A DNA stretch of 64,000 nt, from assembly GCA_016744295.1 (NCBI GenBank), contig JADGEQ010000014.1, positions 1 to 64,000 on the forward strand, in the 5' to 3' direction. Numbering within the stretch: position 1 is the stretch's first letter; each line of letters begins with the position of its first letter. The translations under genes were made by a program, and so were the position numbers. The stretch is from Desulfobacteraceae bacterium (lineage in GTDB: Bacteria > Desulfobacterota > Desulfobacteria > Desulfobacterales > Desulfobacteraceae). Under the pieces are notes generated by a model. The model was given only the letters and a program-made list of their open reading frames with translations, was not told the DNA's origin and ran no database searches. Below are positions 7,337-16,215 of this stretch, piece after piece.

Positions 7337-8737
7337 TTATAAGGAAGCATCATAAAATTTTAATTTTCTTTGGAGGGTTTTCCGGCCAATGCCCAGAATT
7401 TTTGCGGCTTGTGTGCGATTGTTGTCCGTGGTCTCAAGAACTTTGAGAATATGGTGTTTTTCAACCTGGTCCAGGGACCAGCAGGCGGTATCCTGATCCT
7501 GGCGTTTGTTTAAAGAATCGGGAAAAATGTCGGTTTTTTCTTCACGGCCCAGGGCCCTGGCTGTCAACATATCGGTTTTTTCCCTGAGAACGGCTGCTGC
7601 TATCAAATTTTTGAGTTCCCTGACATTGCCTGGAAACGGGTGATGCATCAGAAAGCCGATGAGTTCGTCGGAGATACCCGTCATCGGCTTGCCTATTTCA
7701 GCTGTATACTCATTTAAAAAACCCAGGGCCAGGGGAAGGATATCTCCTTTTCTTTCCCGCAGGGGTGGAATATCAATGTGGAACATATTCAGCCGGTGAA
7801 ACAGGTCTGCCCGGAATCGTTTATTTTTAATTTCCACCAGGATATCCTGGTTGGTGGCCACCAGAATCCTCAGATCCACATCCACGGTACGGGTACTTCC
7901 CACCCGGTAAAATTCCTTTTCCTGGATAACCCGCAAAAGTCCACCCTGTAAGGAGATGTTCAGATCCGTTATTTCATCCAAAAACAAGGTTCCGTTCCGG
8001 GCAGATTCAAAAAAACCTTTTTTATCCCTTGCAGCTCCTGTATAGGCTCCTTTTCTATGCCCAAACAACTCATCCTCGAACAGGGTTTCACTGACAGCCC
8101 CCATATTGATCGCCACAAAAGGCCCTCCTGCCCGATTACTCAGGTCATGGATTTTTCTGGCCAGCATCTCTTTTCCGGTGCCGGATTCTCCGGTGATCAC
8201 AACAGAATAATCGGTGGGGGCAACCATTTCCACCTGGCGCAGCACCCGGATCATACCATGGTCCACAGCCACCATATCGGCAAAGGCTTGGGGGTCTGAA
8301 AGGTCATCCAGACTGCTTTTCCGTTCAAACAGGGAAAGCCCGTGGCGAAGACAATATCGTTCCAGGGCCCGTCTGATCAGAATAATCAATTTATCATATT
8401 GCACAGGCTTAGTCAGATAATCATAGGCCCCTATCTTCATGGCCGAAACCGCAGATTTTACATCATCGCTGGCAGTTACAATAACGCATTCCGTATCATA
8501 AAATGATTCCTTTATCCTGCTAAGAAGTTCAAGCCCGGACAGGTGGGGCATCAACAGATCCAAAAGAACAAATTTAAATTGATGGGTTTCAAGCAGATCC
8601 ATCACCTCACGGCTGTCAGATGCAAGGGCCGGCTCGGGCATTCCCGAACCAACAAGAATCTCTTTGATGGTCAACAAAAAACCGATATCATCATCCACAA
8701 TGAGAAGGGGCGTTTTTTTTTCAGGAATTGACTGCAT
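7337..8737 (-). CDS. Sigma-54-dependent response regulator (NtrC family)
   Basis: This 466-residue activator has an N-terminal receiver domain (acidic DDD at 15-17, phosphoacceptor D60, K110), a central AAA+ sigma-54 interaction domain (Walker A GESGTGKE at 183-190, sigma-54 contact loop GAYTGA at 230-235, a known variant of GAFTGA) and a C-terminal Fis-type helix-turn-helix containing NNRTQAAKILGIGRKTL. Phosphorylation by the upstream hybrid kinase should trigger oligomerisation and activation of sigma-54 promoters. It starts 13 bases after the kinase gene ends, behind agaggaa, so the two are cotranscribed. Its likeliest target is the symporter just downstream, through the palindromes at 7193-7314. 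That link is inferred. Confidence 0.95.
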   Translation of the reverse strand: MQSIPEKKTPLLIVDDDIGFLLTIKEILVGSGMPEPALASDSREVMDLLETHQFKFVLLDLLMPHLSGLELLSRIKESFYDTECVIVTASDDVKSAVSAMKIGAYDYLTKPVQYDKLIILIRRALERYCLRHGLSLFERKSSLDDLSDPQAFADMVAVDHGMIRVLRQVEMVAPTDYSVVITGESGTGKEMLARKIHDLSNRAGGPFVAINMGAVSETLFEDELFGHRKGAYTGAARDKKGFFESARNGTLFLDEITDLNISLQGGLLRVIQEKEFYRVGSTRTVDVDLRILVATNQDILVEIKNKRFRADLFHRLNMFHIDIPPLRERKGDILPLALGFLNEYTAEIGKPMTGISDELIGFLMHHPFPGNVRELKNLIAAAVLREKTDMLTARALGREEKTDIFPDSLNKRQDQDTACWSLDQVEKHHILKVLETTDNNRTQAAKILGIGRKTLQRKLKFYDASL

Positions 8738-8750
8738 GCTGATTTCCTCT

Positions 8751-11700
8751 TTATTGACCCGTGGGTCCGGGGGTTAAAATGTCTATCAGGTTCCCAAAGT
8801 GAGTTAAAACATCTTGTCCCAAAACCATAATTTGATTCCAGTTGTTCGTGGAAGCCATAACTTCCAACTCTTTTGCGGCCCGGGTACACAAAGGGGAATA
8901 AACTCTTGCTCCTGCCCCTTTCAGGGTATGGGCCATAAGACGGATGCCCTGGACATCTTTTTTGCCAAGGGCCTGTTCCAGTTTTTCCATAAGAGCTGGG
9001 GTTTCCCCGGTAAAAATTTCATAGATCCGAGCAAGAAGCAATTGGTTGCCTCCCAATGCTGCCAAAGCCTCTTTTCTGTCCAGCATTTTCGCATCAATCA
9101 TATCACCCTCATCATTCTCATTAATGGGAAGCTGCTCATGTTTTTCAGTGGGAAAATAGTGGTCAATGACCCCATAGAGCTGGTCCACATCCACGGGCTT
9201 GGGAATAAAATCGTTCATACCGGCTTCCCTGGCTTTTTGCTTAAATTCTGCCAGCACATGGGCGGTCATTGCAATAATAGGCAGGTTACTGTTTTCCATG
9301 CCAGCCTCCCCTTTGCGAATTTTTTGGGTGGCCCTCAAACCGTCCAGGCGGGGCATTTCCAAGTCCATGAAAACCATGTCAATTTCATGGGTTTTTAAAC
9401 ATTGGACAGCCTCAATTCCATCCAAAGCCCGGATGATTTTATAGGGTTTGTCCAGAAGAAATTCCTGGAACACTCTGGCATTCATGGGATCATCTTCCGC
9501 CAGCAATAGCGTCAGAGGCCGCAGAGGAACAATTGTTTTTATTGCCGGGGGATTGGAACCAAATTTTGATTTTTCCAGTTCGGAGACCGATTCAAAGGGC
9601 AGAACCAGGGTAAAACAACTTCCCTGCAAGGGTTGACTGGTTACCCCAAGGCTCCCCCCCATAAGCTGGGCTACTTCCCGGCAAATGGCAAGACCAAGAC
9701 CTGTTCCGCCATATTCCCGTGTAATGGATCCCTGGGCCTGGGTAAACCGGTGAAAAATATTTTCCAGATGTTCTTTTTGAATACCGATCCCTGTATCCTG
9801 AACCTTAAAGGAAAGATAAATGGGAGTTGATTCATTGACCCATCCATTGCCCAATTCCTTGGAATTTGAACCCGCCTCCTTTTTGTGGGGGCCCACCTGG
9901 ATTGAAATCTCACCTGTATGGGTAAATTTAACCGCATTGGCAATGAGATTGGTCAAAACCTGGAAAAGGCGTATGGGATCGGATTTTACATATGTGGGTA
10001 TCCCCTGTTTTTTACAAAGATCAAACCCCAGTCCCTTTTCATTTGCCTGGAGTGACCAGGCATGCTCTAGGGTATCCAAAAGCGCAATCAAATTAAAAAC
10101 CTGGGGTTTAATCCGCATTTTACCGGCCTCAATGATTGAAAAATCCAGAATATCACTGATGACATCCAAAAGATGTTTTGCAGAAGCCCTGACCGTGTTG
10201 AGATTTTTCCCCTGGCGGAGGGTCAGTTGGGTTTTAAGGGTCATATCCGTCATTCCGAGGATGGCATTTAAAGGGGTTCGAATTTCATGGCTCAGACTGG
10301 CCAGAAAATCACTTTTGCTCTGGTTGGCAGCCTCTGCTGTCTCTTTGGCTTTTTCCATCTCCTTTTGGGTTTTAATACGATGGGTAATATCCCGGCCATT
10401 CAGCACAATGGCCTTTAAGGCCTTATTCTGAATCAAATTTATACAATTGGATTCAAAAAAAAGATAATGCCCCTTGCAGTGGCGAAACCTGAGAACAATG
10501 GATTCCATGCCATCCTTTTTCATGAGCCGCTTCAGCATTGCCTGCCAGGGACCAACATCAGCAGGGTGAATCAAATCAACAACTTTTGTTCTGTTGGGCT
10601 TTTGGGGTTCATATCCCAATATGGGGGTATGTGAAGGGCTCTGGTAGGAGATGGATCCATCGGGTAAAATAGCCTGGATAATATCAGTCCCGTGCTCGGT
10701 GAGACACCGGAACCGCTCCTCCCTTCGCCGGATCTGGCGATTCCACAGGAAAAACAGTCCTAGAATCACCAATACGCCCAAACCAATCTTTAGCACAAGC
10801 CTTTGGATATAGGCCATGTTTACCCCGTGTTCAAACCGGATTGAAAACCATTTTTGCCGAATATGATCCTGTTCCTGTTCGGTAATGGTGAGCAATCCCT
10901 TGTCCAGAATACTGACAAGTTCCGGCCAATCCTGCCTCACGGCAAAGGCAAGGCCGCTGTTTTCAAACTCTGCGGAAGCGGCAACCTTAAGTTCGGTAAA
11001 ATTTTTTGCCTGCATCTGATAACCGGCCACGGCCAGATTTCCTGCATAGGCATCTGCCCGTCCCGAGTTTACAGCCCGCAGCCCGTCCTTGGTTGCATCC
11101 ACCGCCAAAAGTGAAATTTGAGGATGGTTTTTTTCCAAATAGGCCGCCATGGTATAACTATTAACAACAGCCAGTTTTTTCCCATACAGATCCCGCAACC
11201 CGCCGATCAAAGGCGCCTGACGTTTATTTATAATCACCCAGGGAAAAGAAAGATAGGGGTGTGTATAGGCCATATAGTCTTTTTTCTCTTCAAAGGACAA
11301 AGCCGATGGCAATACATCTATTGTCCGGGACAAAGGGTGTGCTCCCGTAAAAACCTGGGACAGCGTCAGTCCCTGTACCACTTCCATATTCAATCCCAAT
11401 CGCTTGTTTAAAAGGGTCACATAGTCTGAAACCATCCCCATAAACCTGGCATCCTTTGTCATAAACCTGGCGTCTTTACCCTTAAACCTCTCATCTTTTC
11501 CCATGAATTCAAAGGGCGGCCATGAGGGATTAATTCCCAAACGAATGGGAACCCCTGATTGCTGATGACGGGTCAGCCATTTTTCTTCCAGATCTGATAA
11601 AAGAACCTGCTCATTTCTATCACTGAAAAATCTGAGATCTTCCACCCCAATCCATTTTTTTTCAATTTGAACCATTTCCCCATGGGGAATATCATCAAAT

Positions 11701-13823
11701 CCCTGGTCAATAGCCCGGACCAAAGCCGGATTATATTGGCGGACATAAGCTCTTGCCTGCTGCTGAATCAGGGGGCGTTCACTCGGGTAAAATTCCATGG
11801 GCAGGGCCAGACGACCCGGCAAAATAGACATTTCCTGGGGTGTTGCCAAAAATCCACGGATGGTTCCATCGGCTGCGGCCTGGATCATCTGCCGGGTGGT
11901 TTCAAATCCAATAATTCGGGCATGGGGTTTGTTGATTTCAAGCCAGTCACGGGCCAGGGTATGGGTCACAGCCCCAATGGATAAATCGCCCAAACCTGAT
12001 GCCGGGTCCAAAACCGACTGACTGGGAATATGGTAAAGATACCAGTCAAGCCGGTAATAGGGGATAGATTCATTGACCCAACCCTTGACCATTCCCCCCG
12101 GGGGCATTGTGGCCAGCACATCCACAATTCCATCCTTGAGTGCATGGATGGCCTCGCCTCTGCTGTACAATCGAAAGGCAACCGGCTTACCCGTCTTTTC
12201 AGACCAGGTATTCCACATGTCAACAAAAAGCCCCGAAGGATTGCCCTGGGCATTGCGCATGCTAAAGGGAGGAAAAGAGCGGGCCAGACCGATTATCAAA
12301 GCATCCCGGGGTTTGACATTCGAAGTTCCCATCCATTGGCGCTCAATAACAGCCCGCTCCTGGGAGGTAATTTCACCAAGACCTTTGTTAATCGCATTTA
12401 CCAGGGGCGTGTTCCCCTCTTTGACTGCTGCAAAAAAAGGTTTTCGGTAGAGGGGGCGGGCCGGGTGGTATCGAAAACGCGGCAACAGTTTCTTTTTGCT
12501 TAAAAAATACAGGGCTGTTGGTGTGTCACAAATAAACACCTTGATCTCACCCTTTTCCACTCCGTCAAACAAAGACCGGTGGCTGTCATATATTTCCAGG
12601 GCAGCGTCGGGCAGTTCGCGGTTAACAAACTCCAGGGCATAATCCTGGTCCAATACACCAATTTTAAATCCCTTGAGATCCTGGATATTTTTTAATCCAA
12701 AAATGGATTCATGGAAAAAAAAATGCGTCTCACAATTTTTTAATTCCCCTGCATAATCCAGATAGGTATCCCGCTGAACAGAAAAAAAACAGCCGGCATG
12801 GATATCTGCTTTTCCTCTTTTAACCAGTTCCAGGCTTTCAGCCCAGGGGGCTGTAACAAACTCAATATCAATGCCGGTTTTTTTGGACCAAAGCCGCCAC
12901 AAGTCCACAAACATTCCCACTGCCTTTCCTGTTTGGTCTTTGAAGTGAAAGGGCATATTGTCAATACTTGCAGAAATCACTAACTTTCCCCGGGGACGCC
13001 ATATTCTCTCTTCTCTTTCCCCGGTCCAGTTTTGAAATATTTGATCAATCTCCTGGGGACTGATCTTGGAAAATCCTTTGTTTACAAGAGACAAAAGCGC
13101 ATGTTTGCCCTGTTTGACACCTGCATGGAGATCTTTTGTATACAGGGGCTCTGGTGATTTTGAAATTATATCAAGCCCGTTGTGCTTGGCCAGATAGGTT
13201 AAGGCAACCGGACCTTCCATGAGAAACGCCTCAACATCCCCCCTAAGGGCTGCCCGGACCAAACTTTCATGGTCCGGGTATTCCGTCACCCCGGAGACGG
13301 CAAGGGTATGTTTAAGATAGTTTAAACTAAAATCTGCAGTTACCCCTCCGGTTTTTATTCGACCTAAATTTTTGAAGCCTATATTTTTAAAGCCTTCACT
13401 TTTGACAGCAGAATCATTTCGAAAAAAAAGATGGGTGGTTAAATCAAAGACAGGCTGACTAAAATCAAAGGTTAGATCACGCCCAGGGGTTTTGTACATA
13501 AAGGCATTGATATCAACCTGCCCTGTTTCTACCCCCCTGATGGCCTCTTCCCAGGTCAAAAGGGAAAATTCAATACCAACACCGGTTTTTTTGGACCAGA
13601 GCTTCCATAGATCCACTAAAATCCCCCTGGGTTTTTGGTCTATTCCCTCAAAATAAAAGGGCATATACCGGCAATAGGCAATTTTAAGGGGCGCAGAAAG
13701 GCTCTCCTGAACTTGGGTGTTGGCAAAACCATTGGCTGGGGCTTGGCAGAAAAAGAAGAAAAAAAGCAGGAGGAAACTTATCCCCGGCATCCCAAGCTTT
13801 TTTCCTGCATTTAATCTAATCAT
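8751..13823 (-). CDS. Hybrid histidine kinase with four periplasmic solute-binding domains
   Basis: A 1690-residue sensor. After a signal sequence (residues 1-34) come four tandem type-3 solute-binding modules, starting near residues 44, 279, 507 and 757; the first three share the ...F-G-x-F/L-V-D-x-W-x-x-W-S-x-K-T-G motif. A transmembrane helix at about 1011-1027 leads to a PAS domain, then HisKA (SHEIRTPLN, His near 1180), a HATPase (DTGIGI, GTGLGLAI near 1371), a receiver (MDLEMPRLDG, Asp near 1486) and a C-terminal HPt domain (AHTLKGAG, His near 1631). The complete phosphorelay fits output through the adjacent NtrC-type regulator. Type-3 modules normally bind polar amino acids or related small molecules. 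BvgS-like sensors usually have two such modules, so four is unusual. A 7-residue unit is repeated three times in the fourth module. The start at 13823 has a weak Shine-Dalgarno sequence. Confidence 0.93.
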   Translation of the reverse strand: MIRLNAGKKLGMPGISFLLLFFFFFCQAPANGFANTQVQESLSAPLKIAYCRYMPFYFEGIDQKPRGILVDLWKLWSKKTGVGIEFSLLTWEEAIRGVETGQVDINAFMYKTPGRDLTFDFSQPVFDLTTHLFFRNDSAVKSEGFKNIGFKNLGRIKTGGVTADFSLNYLKHTLAVSGVTEYPDHESLVRAALRGDVEAFLMEGPVALTYLAKHNGLDIISKSPEPLYTKDLHAGVKQGKHALLSLVNKGFSKISPQEIDQIFQNWTGEREERIWRPRGKLVISASIDNMPFHFKDQTGKAVGMFVDLWRLWSKKTGIDIEFVTAPWAESLELVKRGKADIHAGCFFSVQRDTYLDYAGELKNCETHFFFHESIFGLKNIQDLKGFKIGVLDQDYALEFVNRELPDAALEIYDSHRSLFDGVEKGEIKVFICDTPTALYFLSKKKLLPRFRYHPARPLYRKPFFAAVKEGNTPLVNAINKGLGEITSQERAVIERQWMGTSNVKPRDALIIGLARSFPPFSMRNAQGNPSGLFVDMWNTWSEKTGKPVAFRLYSRGEAIHALKDGIVDVLATMPPGGMVKGWVNESIPYYRLDWYLYHIPSQSVLDPASGLGDLSIGAVTHTLARDWLEINKPHARIIGFETTRQMIQAAADGTIRGFLATPQEMSILPGRLALPMEFYPSERPLIQQQARAYVRQYNPALVRAIDQGFDDIPHGEMVQIEKKWIGVEDLRFFSDRNEQVLLSDLEEKWLTRHQQSGVPIRLGINPSWPPFEFMGKDERFKGKDARFMTKDARFMGMVSDYVTLLNKRLGLNMEVVQGLTLSQVFTGAHPLSRTIDVLPSALSFEEKKDYMAYTHPYLSFPWVIINKRQAPLIGGLRDLYGKKLAVVNSYTMAAYLEKNHPQISLLAVDATKDGLRAVNSGRADAYAGNLAVAGYQMQAKNFTELKVAASAEFENSGLAFAVRQDWPELVSILDKGLLTITEQEQDHIRQKWFSIRFEHGVNMAYIQRLVLKIGLGVLVILGLFFLWNRQIRRREERFRCLTEHGTDIIQAILPDGSISYQSPSHTPILGYEPQKPNRTKVVDLIHPADVGPWQAMLKRLMKKDGMESIVLRFRHCKGHYLFFESNCINLIQNKALKAIVLNGRDITHRIKTQKEMEKAKETAEAANQSKSDFLASLSHEIRTPLNAILGMTDMTLKTQLTLRQGKNLNTVRASAKHLLDVISDILDFSIIEAGKMRIKPQVFNLIALLDTLEHAWSLQANEKGLGFDLCKKQGIPTYVKSDPIRLFQVLTNLIANAVKFTHTGEISIQVGPHKKEAGSNSKELGNGWVNESTPIYLSFKVQDTGIGIQKEHLENIFHRFTQAQGSITREYGGTGLGLAICREVAQLMGGSLGVTSQPLQGSCFTLVLPFESVSELEKSKFGSNPPAIKTIVPLRPLTLLLAEDDPMNARVFQEFLLDKPYKIIRALDGIEAVQCLKTHEIDMVFMDLEMPRLDGLRATQKIRKGEAGMENSNLPIIAMTAHVLAEFKQKAREAGMNDFIPKPVDVDQLYGVIDHYFPTEKHEQLPINENDEGDMIDAKMLDRKEALAALGGNQLLLARIYEIFTGETPALMEKLEQALGKKDVQGIRLMAHTLKGAGARVYSPLCTRAAKELEVMASTNNWNQIMVLGQDVLTHFGNLIDILTPGPTGQ
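11439..11501 (-). repeat. Three tandem 21-base units inside the kinase gene
   Basis: Three consecutive 21-base units (11439-11459, 11460-11480, 11481-11501) encode the heptapeptides GKDERFK, GKDARFM and TKDARFM in the fourth solute-binding module. The units keep the reading frame and differ at a few bases. The insert falls just after the first beta strand (WPPFEF), a surface loop position. Confidence 0.85.
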
Positions 13824-13933
13824 CCGTCAATGCCCTGTTCTCGAATCTATTGCCATGGCTGCCAAGACCAGCCTTTATGAGGAGCCTGGTTAAGAGTTAG
13901 CAATATTTACAAAAAAGGTCCAGCCTATAAGGC

Positions 13934-14002
13934 AATTCCAGGAGAAAGGAGAATCCGAATCAATTAGAACACAGAGTCGGGTATGAAGTTTCTCCTGGAA
14001 TT
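13934..14002. promoter_or_regulatory. 14-base perfect inverted repeat upstream of the kinase gene
   Basis: aattccaggagaaa (13934-13947) is the exact reverse complement of 13989-14002, with a 41-base loop. It lies between the end of lpd and the kinase start, about 110 bases upstream of the latter. There is no T tract, so a classical terminator is unlikely; a long-stem leader RNA, an operator pair or a small palindromic repeat are options. Confidence 0.5.
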
Positions 14003-14072
14003 TCATTTATTTTTATTCACTTAGGCTTTTTGCGCGTCCAGGGATGCTAAATAAAAATATTTATTCATCACC

Positions 14073-15518
14073 TTACCCGTGGAGGGGCATCCCCGAAGCC
14101 TTTGACGCCACCTCTCCCATAATTTCCGCCAATGTCGGATGGGCATGGATGGTATGGGCGATTTGTTTTGCAGTCAATCCTTTTTCCATGGCCAGGGTTG
14201 CTTCTGCTATAAGATCCGTGGCATGGGGACCGATCAAATGAACCCCCAGCACTCGACCGCTTTTCTTTTCAATGATCATCTTGGCCTCACCTGCAATCTC
14301 ATCAATGGCCTGGGCCTTTCCCAGAACCCTGAAGTTGACGCTTGCCGTTTCCACCTCAACCCCTTTGGCCTTTGCTTCTTTTTCGCTCAACCCCACCGTG
14401 CCGATCTCCGGCATGGTAAAAATAGCACCGGGAACCACTTCATACCCCATGGTTGATTTTGGATCTGTTTTTGACCTCATTGCATTTTCAGCCGCCACAA
14501 GCCCCTCATGGGAGGCCACATGGGCCAGCATAATTTTGTTGGGACCCAGGATATCTCCAATGGCATAGACATTTTCCACGCAGGTTTCCATCTGTTCATT
14601 GACGGGTATCCAGCCGGGACCCTGGGTGGCAAGCTTGATATTTTCAAGCCCAAGCCCTTCCGACAGAGGGGTTCTGCCGATACAGACCGTCATTATTTCA
14701 GATCTAATCTGATCTGTTTTTAATTTTTTGGGCCTGGGATTGTCCGTAAAAGGACTCATGGCAAGGGATATCCCGACCCCCTCTTCCCTGGTAGCAGCCT
14801 TGGTGACAATGGTGTCGCACATCACTTTTATTTTACGTTTTTTCATCTCCCTTAACAATAATTTTGAACAGGATTCATCCACGGATGGCAGGGGCAAAAG
14901 CCGGGACATGGCCTCGACAATGGTCACATCACACCCCAATGCTGAAAAGATAAAGGCAAACTCACATCCGATCACACCTCCGCCAACAATGGTCATGGAG
15001 GTTGGGATTCTATCCAGAACAAGGATATCATCCGAGGAGAGTATCTTCTCATGGTCAAAGGGAAAATCGGGCACATCCATGGGTTTGGTGCCCACGGCAA
15101 TGATCAATCGATCATAGGCCAGTTCCTTAGTCTGCCCGTCCTGGGCAGTCACTTGAACCAAATCTTTTGATTTGATCGTGGCAAAGCCTGATTCCACAAC
15201 AATTCCCCGGCTTTGCAATAATGAAGAGATCCCCTTTCTCTGGCCATCAAGAATTTTTTCCTTCCGCTCCATGAGTGCTCGCATGTCCGGCGAGATATTT
15301 CCCTCAATCTTAATACCGAACTGATCTGCCTTCAGACATTTTAAAAACAGGTCTGCTGAATTTTTCATGATTTTAGACGGAATACACCCCCAGTTAAGAC
15401 AGGTGCCGCCCAAATTTTCCTTTTCAATCAAGGTCACTTTTCCACCAAGGGCAGCCCCGCGCAATGCGGCAATATAACCCCCGGGACCTCCGCCGATAAC
15501 GATTATTTTCCCAGCCAT
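14073..15518 (-). CDS. lpdA: Dihydrolipoyl dehydrogenase (glycine cleavage L-protein)
   Basis: This 481-residue FAD enzyme has the N-terminal dinucleotide fold (GGGPGGY at 9-15), the redox-active disulfide GGTCLNWGCIPSK (C40, C45), a second NAD-binding glycine motif (VGGGVIGCEFA near residue 180) and the C-terminal catalytic dyad H460-P-T-x-x-E465. It reoxidises the dihydrolipoyl arm of lipoylated proteins with NAD. It is transcribed away from the lrp-gcv-lip operon that starts 228 bases away, and so is probably the L-protein of that glycine cleavage system, perhaps shared with other 2-oxoacid complexes. The start follows aggagg. Divergent placement around the Lrp gene suggests common control. 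Confidence 0.96.
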   Translation of the reverse strand: MAGKIIVIGGGPGGYIAALRGAALGGKVTLIEKENLGGTCLNWGCIPSKIMKNSADLFLKCLKADQFGIKIEGNISPDMRALMERKEKILDGQRKGISSLLQSRGIVVESGFATIKSKDLVQVTAQDGQTKELAYDRLIIAVGTKPMDVPDFPFDHEKILSSDDILVLDRIPTSMTIVGGGVIGCEFAFIFSALGCDVTIVEAMSRLLPLPSVDESCSKLLLREMKKRKIKVMCDTIVTKAATREEGVGISLAMSPFTDNPRPKKLKTDQIRSEIMTVCIGRTPLSEGLGLENIKLATQGPGWIPVNEQMETCVENVYAIGDILGPNKIMLAHVASHEGLVAAENAMRSKTDPKSTMGYEVVPGAIFTMPEIGTVGLSEKEAKAKGVEVETASVNFRVLGKAQAIDEIAGEAKMIIEKKSGRVLGVHLIGPHATDLIAEATLAMEKGLTAKQIAHTIHAHPTLAEIMGEVASKASGMPLHG

Positions 15519-15656
15519 GTTTCCTCCTAACTAATTAATATCCAAATTTTATAACTAAAAATACCCATTTTGTTACGAATTCATTTTAGATTATAGATGA
15601 TTTACATTAATTTTTCCAATAAAAATTTATTTTTACATAAGTTTTTTAAAAATTAA

Positions 15657-15685
15657 TTGACATTATCCCTATCACAGAGTATTTA
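15657..15685 (+). promoter_or_regulatory. Sigma-70-type promoter of the lrp-gcv operon
   Basis: TTGACA (15657-15662), a 17-base spacer and TATTTA (15680-15685) form a good housekeeping promoter. Transcription would start near 15692, about 55 bases before the lrp ATG. The region upstream is AT-rich, as expected for an Lrp-type autoregulatory site. Confidence 0.65.
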
Positions 15686-15745
15686 TCAAGACAATTGAAA
15701 TAAAGTTGTTTTCTATTAATTTTTTTACTACTTTAAAGAGGCACA

Positions 15746-16189
15746 ATGAAAATCGACAGAACTAATATTGATATTATTAGAGAGTTGAGAGAGGGAAAAA
15801 AATCCTTTAAAGTTATCGCTGACAAATTATCCATTACCGAAAACACTGTCAGATCGAGGGTCAACAAACTCCAGGAAGAAGGGGTGCTGGAAATCTGCGG
15901 ATTGGTTGATCCCTCTACCCTGCCAGGACACAGAACCGTTGTTATCGGAATTAAGCTCACTGAAATGAACCTGGTCGAAAAGGGTAAAGAGATCAGCAGA
16001 CTCAAAGGGGTTATTTCCGTTTCTGTAGTTACCGGCCGGTATGACCTGATTATCCTGGTTCTGTTCAAAAAAGGGTTTGGTCTGCTGGAATTTTATACCG
16101 AGGAGATCGCCAAGGTTGAAGGTGTCAGTTCAGTTGAAACATTTGTAGTTTACAAGTCCTATAATTTGAAGGTCCCCTATATTTTTTAA
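15746..16189 (+). CDS. Lrp/AsnC family transcriptional regulator
   Basis: A 147-residue protein with an N-terminal winged helix-turn-helix (IADKLSITENTVRSRVNKL at about 25-43) and a C-terminal ligand-sensing RAM domain (beta-alpha-beta-beta-alpha-beta pattern, GRYDLIILV around 100). Members respond to amino acids and act as dimers or octamers. Being the first gene of the glycine cleavage operon, with lpd divergent, it most likely senses glycine or another amino acid and controls both transcripts; the ligand is inferred from context. The ATG has an agagg ribosome-binding site and a strong promoter upstream. Confidence 0.92.
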   Translation: MKIDRTNIDIIRELREGKKSFKVIADKLSITENTVRSRVNKLQEEGVLEICGLVDPSTLPGHRTVVIGIKLTEMNLVEKGKEISRLKGVISVSVVTGRYDLIILVLFKKGFGLLEFYTEEIAKVEGVSSVETFVVYKSYNLKVPYIF

Positions 16190-16215
16190 CCCGTTATATA
16201 TATAAGGTAGTTGTG

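Noticed and set aside
13824..16215. Glycine riboswitch in front of gcvT or lrp
   Set aside because: No tandem aptamer-like structure is visible near lrp/gcvT; the operon begins with an Lrp-type gene instead.
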